A stretch of DNA of 62,000 bases from positions 1,222,501-1,284,500 of the forward strand of contig JACVTC010000033.1 of NCBI GenBank assembly GCA_016946835.1, written 5' to 3'. Below the pieces are notes generated by a model. The model was not told where the DNA came from, did no database searches, and saw only the letters and a list, made by a program, of their open reading frames with translations. This stretch comes from Neocallimastix lanati (nom. inval.). Its lineage: Eukaryota; Neocallimastigomycota; Neocallimastigomycetes; Neocallimastigales; Neocallimastigaceae. The translations under genes and the position numbers were made by a program. Shown here in pieces: positions 50,501-59,066 of this stretch (positions within the stretch are counted from its first letter, which is position 1; every line of letters begins with the position of its first letter).

Positions 50501-51516
50501 GTATAGGACACGAAGGCTATTACAAGACATACCAACGTTTGAAAAAGAGCTACTATTGGAACAATATGGTTAATGACATTAAGCGAATTATAGGTAAATG
50601 TGAAAAATGTCAATTAAATAAATCTCAACCATACCCTGAACCAACGGAAGATAAACCAACTGAAGTGGAAGGACCATTTACACACTTAGGATTGGACATT
50701 ATAGGACCTCTAAATAAAACCAGAAATAATAATCAATATATAATCGTTGTGGTTGATTATTTTACTAAATGGGTTGAGGCAGAGCCCACTGAAAATGTTA
50801 CTTCTCAGGATGTGATAAAATTTTTAATTAATGTATTTGCTCGACACGGTGTACCTCAAATTATCACTACTGATAATGGAACACAATTTACATCAGATAT
50901 GACAAAAATCTTCCTTGATTTATATGATGTATATGTTAAATTTATCACTCCATATCATCCTGAAAGCAATGGTTTAGTTGAGAATCGTAATAAAGAAATT
51001 GGAAAATTATTACGATTACTAGGAAAACAACACAAAGAATGGGATGAAATTTTACCATCTGCACTTTGGGCTTTAAGAACTACTAAAAACTCAATTACCA
51101 ACCATTCAAGCTTTGAATTAGTTTATGGAAGGGAGGACCAACAACCTTTTGACATTGCTGCCAGACCAACTAAGGGTATAAATAAGTCTTCTGACGAAAT
51201 TCTACTGGAAAAATTTGTATCACACTACCAATGGGTAATGGAGGCCGCATCTAATATCAAAAATGCTTCGAAGTATTGGGCTACTAGGAGAGAAGAAAAG
51301 ACCAGTATGAATCAAGCTAAAAGAATAAAACCAGGTGATTTAGTACTAGTAAGAAACTTTAATCGAACTAAATTAGAACCTTACTTTGTTGGACCTATGA
51401 AAGTGGTAAAGAAACAATTCAATACAGTCACTTTAGCTGATCCTGCTACTAATATACAAATGAATCGTAATGTTCATTTGAAAAATATTGTCAAGTTTAA
51501 CTCAGCTTCTACCTAG
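47518..51516 (+). CDS. Pol (PR-RT-RNaseH-IN) of Ty3/gypsy element D, about 1332 aa
   Basis: Expressed as Gag-Pol by -1 frameshifting; the first ATG in this frame is 47902, which is too far in to be needed. A charged disordered region (~residues 1-270) precedes the protease 'KALIDSCSNLSII' (Asp at ~308; the usual D-S/T-G is D-S-C). RT contains 'SPVVLVPKKNGKWRLCIDYRKVN', 'MPFGLTGAPATFQREMN' and 'NFIDDILIYS' (F in place of Y of YxDD, ~660). RNase H has 'IRTDASYDGIGG' and 'YTDHRPLIGLL'. Integrase has the H2C2 finger ('GHEGYYKTY..CEKCQ'), core 'GLDIIGPL', 'TTDNGTQFTS', 'SNGLVENRNKEIG', and a GPY/F-like 'LEPYFVGPMKVV'. No chromodomain. Closest in this window is element E. Confidence 0.93.
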   Translation, partial: PLKGSRSTPIVKKIASVCHRPKIVDLKEDDDYEETADFQEGTTTDYYEDFDDKSDGSKEFNYLVNVIKRKANHKDEETSDQRKKRVHRSLRDDPKPIVTPGLRKQKENQLRGTSRPVKKPTTQLHPSIMVQPRIEKEKRIEKELRDKERASTSTSVENNNNNSNVNVINEETSQEENNSKQTLNKLIQEKSSEKSTEIMPTRIPRRIQMQTDCDSYDVIKDLNSSNCNITFGQLLDVAPKIRSQVSQGLKLEKNNTKISGAVDNMCATTIITNNIDHTYKSKHHEPQEDDIAMVDVIVDGVRGKALIDSCSNLSIITKQFLDKLPYQYEPIGVSAGRIRLATMNDDYSEDVLIKVPVKINELELLVTCRIIDKEDPFYDILINLKTQIDNQLFIHPIRYSLCRFNDQGLIEEIAPINNEYDDEEKLLCVIKALNHQETKQQLKTIEGLPPIKYIYDTVFQSTINSNYREAITKLLEEYIDIIATSSEELTPSDLSPHKIILKEGVKPIKQKFYRLSKLKTDILKEELTKLIYKRLIEPSCSEWSSPVVLVPKKNGKWRLCIDYRKVNEATKKDSYSLPNIEEIFDSLDGAKIFSTLDLYSGYHQILMDDDSVEITTFTTKFGNYQFKVMPFGLTGAPATFQREMNRILFPLIGKCVYNFIDDILIYSRTEEEHLEHLKQVLEIFKEHKLKINIEKCSFMQTKVEVLGHKVSSEGLSPLENKVEAIKEWKAPSNIHELRLFLGAIGYYRNFIKDFAKVTAPLCTLLRKGIKFEWKKEQEESFKILKERLINAPILRFPRFDREFIIRTDASYDGIGGVLLQKDDETGKEHPVHYISRSLSKSEKNYGITDLEGAALIYCINKLKSYIMGNPKQTIVYTDHRPLIGLLKSKEPQNSRHTRWCLTVSMLGIDLRYEAGKNNVVADALSRMKNEKEKVVLTTQIIKEQDENLLSRTIKEFIEEKFTTIDGVDYFVDGNNYRKLVTDTKEKLQLIFQAHSIGHEGYYKTYQRLKKSYYWNNMVNDIKRIIGKCEKCQLNKSQPYPEPTEDKPTEVEGPFTHLGLDIIGPLNKTRNNNQYIIVVVDYFTKWVEAEPTENVTSQDVIKFLINVFARHGVPQIITTDNGTQFTSDMTKIFLDLYDVYVKFITPYHPESNGLVENRNKEIGKLLRLLGKQHKEWDEILPSALWALRTTKNSITNHSSFELVYGREDQQPFDIAARPTKGINKSSDEILLEKFVSHYQWVMEAASNIKNASKYWATRREEKTSMNQAKRIKPGDLVLVRNFNRTKLEPYFVGPMKVVKKQFNTVTLADPATNIQMNRNVHLKNIVKFNSAST

Positions 51517-51527
51517 CTTGAGTCTTA

Positions 51528-51539
51528 GCGGGGGCATCT
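51528..51539 (+). other. Polypurine tract region of element D
   Basis: AGCGGGGGCATCT ends right at the 3' LTR start. Element E has the aligned AAAGCGTGGGCGTTC before its own LTR, which supports both the tract and the LTR boundary. The last five bases before the LTR are pyrimidine-containing, so the primer probably ends at the G run. Confidence 0.65.
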
Positions 51540-52327
51540 TAATACAGAATGAACAAATAATACTAATTGTGCTAGAATAATATAAATTATTCTAACCTTA
51601 TAGATTATTCTATTCTATGTAATTGGAACTTTCCAATATTCTTCAAATATTACTAAATAGAAATCTTAAGTTAATAAATCACTAATTAACTTATAATTCC
51701 TTTTCGAATTATCGATCCGATTCCATTATAATGTATTAAAAATCTTTAGCCAAGAATATTGTCCTTGCCCACTTAATATATTAATATTATATTTCTTTTG
51801 TATTATGTTATATTGAAAATAATCAAATCTATTTAATTAGTTATTAAAATTTTCGTTATCAATTTAAATTTATTTTTAATTACTAAATTTAACTAAACCA
51901 CAATAAAATATTCTGTATAATCTCTTTATTTTTATTTTATATATATTAGTATTAAACTATTATTAAATAATTAATAATTCAATAATATATAACTACTATT
52001 TATAACAATAATATTATTAACTAAAATAATAATTCAATTTCAATTTAAATGTTTTATTTATAAAAATAATTAGTAATTAGTTTATTAAAAAAATAGTTAG
52101 GCTTTACAAATTTTAATTTGATAAAAAAAATATAAATACATGTAATTTTAGTGAAATAAAATATAATCAATAACTTTCTTTTTATTAAATAAATAATTAT
52201 ATTATTATTTTTCTTTTATAAATTTAAATAAATAAATATTGATTTTAAAACAAATTATTTTTTTTATTGTAATTTTATTATTTGTGTTAATTATTATTAT
52301 ATTCCTAAAATTATATGAACCATACCA
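51540..52327 (+). repeat. 3' LTR of element D
   Basis: 788 bp, and by visual alignment identical to 45315-46102. It is followed by the target duplication ttgag. Confidence 0.92.
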
Positions 52328-52332
52328 TTGAG

Positions 52333-53084
52333 TAATACAGAATGAACAAATAATACTAATTGTGCTAGAATAATATAAATTATTCTAACCTTATAGATTA
52401 TTCTATTCTATATAATTGAAACTTTCCAATATTCTTCAAATATTACTAAATAGAAATCTTAAGTTAATAAATCACTAATTAACTTATAATGTATTAAAAA
52501 TCTTTAGCCAAGAATATTGTCCTTGCCCACTTAATATATTAATATTATATTTCTTTTGTATTATGTTATATTGAAAATAATCAAATCTATTTAATTAGTT
52601 ATTAAAATTTTCGTTATCAATTTAAATTTATTTTTAATTACTAAATTTAACTAAACCACAATAAAATATTCTGTATAATCTCTTTATTTTTATTTTATAT
52701 ATATTAGTATTAAACTATTATTAAATAATTAATAATTCAATAATATATAACTACTATTTATAACAATAATATTATTAACTAAAATAATAATTTAATTTCA
52801 ATTTAAATGTTTTATTTATAAAAATAATTAGTAATTAGTTTATTAAAAAAATAGTTAGGCTTTACAAATTTTAATTTGATAAAAAAATATAAATACATGT
52901 AATTTTAGTGAAATAAAATATAATCAATAACTTTCTTTTTATTAAATAAATAATTATATTATTATTTTTCTTTTATAAATTTAAATAAATAAATATTGAT
53001 TTTAAAACAAATTATTTTTTTTATTATAATTTTATTATTTGTGTTAATTATTATTATATTCCTAAAATTATATGAACCATACCA
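52333..53084 (+). repeat. Third LTR copy abutting element D
   Basis: 752 bp, same ends (TAATACAG...ATACCA). It differs from the D LTRs by a ~35-bp deletion between TTATAAT repeats (near 52488) and several substitutions, so it is older. It is separated from D only by ttgag and is followed by tgaggatttcg of LTR G, where one t of a ttgag duplication seems lost. Confidence 0.88.
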
Positions 53085-53105
53085 TGAGGATTTCGTTACA
53101 AAAAT

Positions 53106-54634
53106 ATATTAGTATAGAAAATATAGTAAAGTAATATTAAGTAAAGAACAATATAATGGATTCTAAAGTAAGTTGAAATTCTAATTAAAAATCCATTATA
53201 TGTTCGTTCTTTACTACAACTGGTTTGGTTCGGGGTTTTTATAAAAATTATTCAAAAACTATAAATTAAATTAAAAAAATAATAAAAATAAAAATAAAAG
53301 AAAAATTTTATTTTATAAAAATCTTTATTAAAATTTATTTATAATTTATTATATGATAATTATTTTTTTTCCTAAACTATCTCCTTTTATACTTTTAAAA
53401 TTAATTGGAAATGGGAAAGCCATTTCTTATTTTTAATTTCTTTTAATAATAACTGTAATTTTTAAATTGTATCTAATACATTTATATTAATTTAAGTATT
53501 TCTAAAATATATAAAAATTTATCCTAATTAATTATTAATGTAATATTAATATATTTTAAACATAATTTTATCAAATTTTCAGAATTTAATAATGTGGTTT
53601 AGTAATTATAACTTAATAAATCTTTCATTTATATGTAAAATAATAGTAATTTTAAATTATTTAATATAATTATTATAATTAATTCTTAAAAGTATAATAT
53701 TATGGATTATAATAAACATATATTAATAATATATAATTTTATTTTTTGTATTATGATGTATTAGTAATATTATTTAGAAATTAGTTTTTATTATTAATAC
53801 AATGAATAACTATTGGTTAAAGAAAACTATCTAGATTTTTAATATAACTTGACAATAATAATAAATTGATAAAATAAAAATATTAATAAAAATATATTGA
53901 TAATTTGTTAAGATTTTAATAATTTAATAATTTTAAATAAGAAATATATTAATAAGAATTTATTTTATATAAGTAATATATTATTTACTAAGAAATAATT
54001 TGATTTTAATTTATAATAGAATATAAGAAAGTTCCATATTTTAAGGAAGGCAAATAGTTTAATTTGTGGTTAAGTTATTTATTAAATTTAAGACCAAATT
54101 AACAAAATTTGCTTCTTCTTTAACACAACTGATTTATACCAGATATTCTTAATCTACAAAATTAAATTTTGTAGAAGTGAATAAGGGTATAAATACTAAA
54201 CAGAATAAGAAATATTTAAGAAATTTAAAATAAATATGCACCAAATTGTTTTATTAAAAATATTGTTTTATTTTAATATTAATCTTTATTTATTTAATTA
54301 TTAATTTTTATTTAAATTAATAAAAAAAAATTATTAAAACTAATAAAATAATAAAATAAAATTATTTATTATCTATCATAATTTATTTAAATTTTAATAA
54401 TAAAAATTTGATTATTAACAATTAATAAACTAATAAAATATATAAAATAATTTATTGAAATTATTAATAATAAAGAATAATTTATAAGAAATATGTTAAA
54501 ATAATCACATTTTATTTTATATTTTTATATTATTAAAATTATATTTTTATATTCCTATATTATTATCAATATTATATTTTTATCTTATATTAATATTTTA
54601 TTATTATATTTTTATGTTGTGTAACATTTATCTA
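53106..54634. other. Non-coding region with LTR-like relics
   Basis: Contains the recurring CTTTAC(T/C)ACAA(T/C)TG-GGTTCGGG block at 53202-53250 with a TTTATACTTTT box near 53388, and a weaker copy at 54111-54140. No open frame. Probably eroded retroelement leaders. Confidence 0.45.
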
Positions 54635-54805
54635 TGTGTATTAATTCATAGAATTATCACATGATTAAATATGTAATTTTTACTATAAAAAATAATTATT
54701 TTTATTATCTTAAAAAAATGAGTTCTTAAAATTAATAAAATTTATGTATTAACTAAATACAAAAATTAAATAAAGTTTATTATAAAAAACACACATACTT
54801 TTCTC

Positions 54806-54820
54806 AGATTAAGAGTCTCA
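54806..54820 (+). other. Primer-binding site, half-tRNA-Lys(CUU) type (element F)
   Basis: AGATTAAGAGTCTCA, third occurrence of the same 15-mer upstream of a copia gag in this window, although F's Gag is only distantly similar to those of A and B. Confidence 0.75.
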
Positions 54821-54879
54821 ATTAGCTCTTATTTATAAAAATATATCCGTTATTTAAAACCTCCTTTCTTATCTAAATA

Positions 54880-55932
54880 ATGAATACTTCTAGTAATACA
54901 GATTCCTCCTCAACTCCAAGAGAGATATTAAACGAGGAAAACTTTGATATTTGGGCGTACGAATTGAGAACAAATCTCGAAATAAATCACATAGACAAAT
55001 ACATCCAATTCGACGCCAACGAAGAATTAAATGATTTATATGATAAACTCAAATCTAAAAAAGAAGATAAGAAGAATATTGAAAATTCAATTTCTCTAAT
55101 TAAAGAAAAGGACGGTAGAGCTCGCCAACAAATCTTATGCTCGGTTTCCAAAGAAACCAAAGCCACGTTGATAGGCCTTCGATTAAAATCGGCCTACGAA
55201 ATGTATAAATATCTAGAAAGCGAATATAATATAATAAATATCAACAAAGTTCCAGATTTATACGACCGTTTAAAAAATCTAAGAGCCAAGACGGACAAAG
55301 AAGTAATCAAATTTACTACAGAATTCGAACATCTTTGTAATTTACTCAAAGAATTAGGAAAAACAATAGACGAAGATGAAAAATTCAAATTACTCCTGAA
55401 GGGACTCCCAGGGGAATATAAAAACTATGTCAAATTTAATTATAAAGACAATCTTCAAGAGATTGCAAATGAAATCAGAACTATAGCCAAAAGAACCTTA
55501 AATGCGGAAGACCCAAAGCCAGTGGAAGAAGTTTCTTTTATAAAAAATGCGAATAATAATCATTCCCAAAATAATTCTAGGAATAATAATCACAATAATT
55601 ATAATAACAATAACAATAACAATAATTATAATAATAACTATAATAATAACTATAACAATAATAATCGGAGAAGAAGAAACCAGAAAAATAGCAAAATTAA
55701 CAGGAACAAGACCAAAAGAAATAACGAAAAGTACTGTTCAATCTGTGACAAACATGACCATTTCACAAGAAATTGCTACTTTAATGCAAGGAATCCTAAT
55801 AATAAAATTAAAGAAATAGCAAGAAAGTTCAGCAATATTAACCTAGCCAAAGATACAATCAACAACCTAGAAATCATTGATGCCCTCAGTGACTATGATG
55901 AATCTCAAGAAACCCATGAAAAGAATATCTGA
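54880..55932 (+). CDS. Copia Gag of element F, 350 aa
   Basis: Starts 'MNTSSNTDSSSTPREIL..ENFDIWAYELR', matching the copia Gag opening (W in a 'F..W...L' context). The UBN2-type region continues with 'ALIGLRLKSAYEMYKYLESEY'-like helices (residue ~106 on) and 'KFKLLLKGLPGEYKNYV' (~168-184). An Asn-rich run from (AAY)n (~225-262) and a zinc knuckle C-x2-C-x4-H-x4-C ('CSICDKHDHFTRNC', ~287-300) follow. The frame ends at TGA 55930-55932 and reopens in the same frame directly after it. The stop is therefore either a mutation or a Gag/Pol readthrough stop. Confidence 0.88.
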   Translation: MNTSSNTDSSSTPREILNEENFDIWAYELRTNLEINHIDKYIQFDANEELNDLYDKLKSKKEDKKNIENSISLIKEKDGRARQQILCSVSKETKATLIGLRLKSAYEMYKYLESEYNIININKVPDLYDRLKNLRAKTDKEVIKFTTEFEHLCNLLKELGKTIDEDEKFKLLLKGLPGEYKNYVKFNYKDNLQEIANEIRTIAKRTLNAEDPKPVEEVSFIKNANNNHSQNNSRNNNHNNYNNNNNNNNYNNNYNNNYNNNNRRRRNQKNSKINRNKTKRNNEKYCSICDKHDHFTRNCYFNARNPNNKIKEIARKFSNINLAKDTINNLEIIDALSDYDESQETHEKNI

Positions 55933-56847
55933 CTAGATGGAGAAAATCCATATGACATGTCTCCTGAACCACCAATGAATAACTCTTATGAATCAAATGA
56001 TTTAATAATCAATTATTTAGGGGACTATAACAAACCTAAAACAAATCCAATCAACTATAATATTTCAAATGAATCAATTCATGATGAACATAAATCAAAT
56101 ATATCAAATAAAATTATGGAATCACGTGATATAATAATCAATAACATAGAAAATAATAATAATCTAGAATTAAACCTTATTGGTAAAAATAAATTAGTAA
56201 AAACTCATGATAGTCCACTTCCACCTATGATTCCAAACATAATTACAAACGACTTAAATAGAAAAACTATATATGAATTCATTAACAATCATAAATGTCA
56301 TCCAGATTATAATAATGGATATGTAATATCCATAGATTCTGGAGCATCTTCAAATATCACGGGATCACATAAAAATCTATGTAATGTTAGAGATTATCAT
56401 ACAAATATGATACTACCAACAAAGGAAAAAGAAATAGTACAAGTTTCAAAAATTGGAGATCTTACGGGATACATCAATAATATTTACTTCATAATAAAAA
56501 ATGTATTATATTCAGAAGATATAAATGAAAATAAAACATTAATATCATTCAACGATCTTAAAAGACAGTACTTAGCTGATGTTATCATTATTGATAACAA
56601 TGCATACTTTAGATTAGCAAAACTAAATGGTCAACTTTTATGCATAGAAAAAGAAAACTCAATCAAAATTTGTAATATTTACGTTAATAATAAACAAGGA
56701 AATTATAAAACAATATACAGTTTACAAAGTAGCAATCTAGACCAATACTCCTTAAGTATATGGCATAAAAGACTGTGCCATTTCTATAACAATGTAACGA
56801 ATCTTAAAAATGATACGATATATTTTAAATATTCGTATTTACAATAG
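55933..56847 (+). pseudogene. Copia protease/pre-integrase fragment of element F
   Basis: Same frame as gag, after the TGA. It has an Asn-rich region, then the aspartic protease 'YVISIDSGASSNITGSHKNL' (D-S-G) and a pre-integrase 'SLSIWHKRLCHFYNNV'. After that the reading continues into foreign sequence and stops at 56845-56847. It is truncated by the inserted fragment at 56793, so no enzyme beyond the protease can be made. Confidence 0.8.
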
Positions 56848-56867
56848 TTTTGGGCGCTACACTGGGG
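56793..56867 (+). other. LTR fragment plus primer-site-like motif
   Basis: TGTAACGAATC...TATTTACA (56793-56843) has the TGTAA/TTACA ends of the TGTAACG family but is only 51 bp. Seven bases on comes TGGGCGCTACACTGGGG (56851-56867), whose complement ends in CCA like a tRNA 3' end; D has 8 nt between LTR and primer site. I read this as the deleted 5' end of a Ty3/gypsy element. Confidence 0.4.
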
Positions 56868-56870
56868 AAT

Positions 56871-57540
56871 TGTATTAAATTATATATTCTAATAATAATA
56901 TTAATTATTTTATTTAATTATTTAAAATTTTTATTTTAGGATATTTGTTTTGTAATATTTTATTTTTATTTTATTTTATTTTATTTTATTTTATTTTATT
57001 TTATTTTATTTTATTTTATTTTATTTTATTTTATTTTATTTTATTTTATTTTATTTTATTTTATTTTATTTTTATCATATTAACTATTAATAATTATAAT
57101 TTAATTATAATATTCTACAATTAATTACTTAAACAACTAATTTTATTAAAACTAATAACTAAACTACTATCTTAACTAATTAAAACATTTTTCTTATATT
57201 AAATCAACTATTACTAATTAACATATATCAATAATTTTTTAACAAAAACATTTTTTTTTTTTTGTATAATATTTTTATATATTTTTTTTATAATTATTAT
57301 CTCTATATTAAATCATAATTGTTATATTTTATATAAACATTAATATAAAAGTTTATATTATAATAATTAAATTTTATACTATAATAATATTATTTTATAT
57401 GATTTATAATTAATATAATTCATCATTTTTATATAATTAATTTTAATTTTATAATAATATATATTTTACAAACTTTATATAATTAATATAATTTAATAAT
57501 AATTTTAAAATATCATTATTTTTCTTTTCATCTTGTATCA
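56871..57540 (-). repeat. 3' LTR of element E (far end uncertain)
   Basis: The minus strand starts TGATACAAGATGAA at 57540, aligned to D's LTR start TAATACAGAATGAA and preceded by a matching G-rich tract. The other end may be ...TTTAATACA at 56871, giving 670 bp. It includes the (TTTTA)n tract at 56958-57072, which may be an expansion inside the LTR. Confidence 0.55.
56958..57072. repeat. (TTTTA)n microsatellite
   Basis: About 22 pentamer units, nearly uninterrupted. Confidence 0.95.
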
Positions 57541-57669
57541 GAACGCCCACGCTTTAGATCAGACTTCGTCCCTTGAAGTCTAAAGAATATTTGTATGAAA
57601 TAATAAATTTTAAAATTTATAAGGCATTATTTTTTTTTTTTTTTTGTAATATAATTATATGATTATTAT

Positions 57670-57726
<57 letters not shown>

Positions 57727-57770
57727 GTAGTGATTTATTTTAAACTATTATTATTTTTTAAATATTAATA
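57541..57770 (-). other. 3' non-coding end of element E
   Basis: Minus strand: after the stop come a poly-A run (complement of T 57683-57724) and TA repeats. Then a hairpin CTTTAGA..GACTTC-loop-GAAGTCTAAAG type structure (57552-57586; inner stem GACTTC/GAAGTC) and the G-rich tract GCGTGGGCGTTC directly before the LTR. Confidence 0.6.
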
Positions 57771-58974
57771 TTAATCAGTGATTTCTACAAAACTACTTAT
57801 ATAAGGAATAACATTTTTGGGATGTATATTTCTTTCGGCAACTTCATTAGTAATTGGATCACAAACTGTAACAGTATTAAATTGTTGCTTAACTATTTTT
57901 AATGGTCCAATAAAATAAGGGTCCAATTTTCTTCTATTAAAATTCCTGATTAATACTAAATCTCCAGGTTTAAATTCACTTCTTAATCTTTTAATTTGTT
58001 TTCTTCTATCTTTCCATAGTTCATTAGCAGTTTCTATATTCCGAATAGCTTCATTAATCCATTTATTATGTGTAATAAATTTTCTTAAATAATATTCTTC
58101 ATCAGTTTCATCTTCATGTTTTTGATCAACATTAATTGTAAGTTCGAAAGGTTGCAAATCCCTTCTACCATAAAGTAATTCAAAACTGCTATATTTTGTT
58201 ACTTCATTCTTCGCTGTTCTAAGCGCCCATAAAGCACTAGGTAGAATATCATCCCAATCTTTATTATTTTTTCCTAAAAGCCGCAAATATTTTCCAATTT
58301 CTCTATTTCTATTCTCAACTTCTCCATTAGAAGGTGGATGATACGTAGCCACATTATGTACATATACATCATGCAAATCGAGAAAAGCTTTAGTTTTATC
58401 TGAAATAAGTTGTGGGCCATTATCTGTAATTAATAACTCTGGTATTCCATGCCTCGAAAACACATTAATTAAAAATCTTATTACATCTTCAGATTCTGTT
58501 TTTTCTAATGGTTCAGCTTCCACCCATTTGGTAAGGTAGTCAACTAATACTATGATATATCTATTTCCTCTAGCAGTTGTATATAATGGACCAACTAAAT
58601 CTAAACCAACTCTTGTGAAAGGCAATCCTGGTGGTGTTGGAATATCTTCAGGGTATTTATTTTGAGGCTGTGGCTTATACATTTGACATTTCTTACAACA
58701 TTTTATAAATATTTTTATATCTTTATTCATTCCTTTCCAAAAGTAATCTCTTTTTAATCTATGATAGGTTTTATAACAACCTTCATGTCCTACGTTATGT
58801 GCTAAATTAATTAATTTCCATTTTTCTTTTTCATCAAAAATTACTCTTCTTAAATTATTATTTTGTTTATAATAAATAATCCCATCTATTTCTACAAATT
58901 TTTGTTTTATATAATTATCAATAAAATCATTTAAAAATTTTTCATCATTATTATTATTTTCATTATTATTTATT

Positions 58975-59066
<92 letters not shown>

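Larger units (their letters stand above)
45315..52327 (+). mobile_element. Ty3/gypsy retrotransposon D, complete and apparently intact
   Basis: 7013 bp: identical-looking 788-bp LTRs (45315-46102 and 51540-52327), primer site 46111-46127, leader to 46606, gag 46607-47524, pol 47518-51516 in the -1 frame, purine tract at 51528-51534. Target duplication ttgag at 45310-45314 and 52328-52332. Gag and pol have no breaks. Identical LTRs and intact frames make this a very recent insertion and a candidate active master. Pol order PR-RT-RH-IN defines Ty3/gypsy. Confidence 0.95.
44681..53100. mobile_element. Solo LTR G, interrupted by element D and an older LTR
   Basis: Left piece 44681-45314 starts TGTAACGGAGG. 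Right piece 53085-53100 ends TTTCGTTACA. Together they make a ~650-bp unit with 7-bp inverted ends TGTAACG/CGTTACA. It is flanked by aaaat at 44676-44680 and 53101-53105, a perfect 5-bp duplication. Everything between the two pieces (45315-53084) inserted later. The left piece holds a TTTATACTTTT box near 44925 and the tRNA-like segment at 45228-45300. Confidence 0.8.
54635..56847 (+). mobile_element. Ty1/copia retrotransposon F, 3'-truncated
   Basis: A possible short 5' LTR (54635-54795, TGTGTATTA...ACACACA), the primer site 54806-54820 (AGATTAAGAGTCTCA, identical to A and B), then gag and protease up to the GAG-pre-integrase region. It is cut at about 56793 by a TGTAACG-type LTR fragment. 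Integrase, RT and RNase H are missing. The 5' LTR boundary is weakly supported because there is no second copy. Confidence 0.75.
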
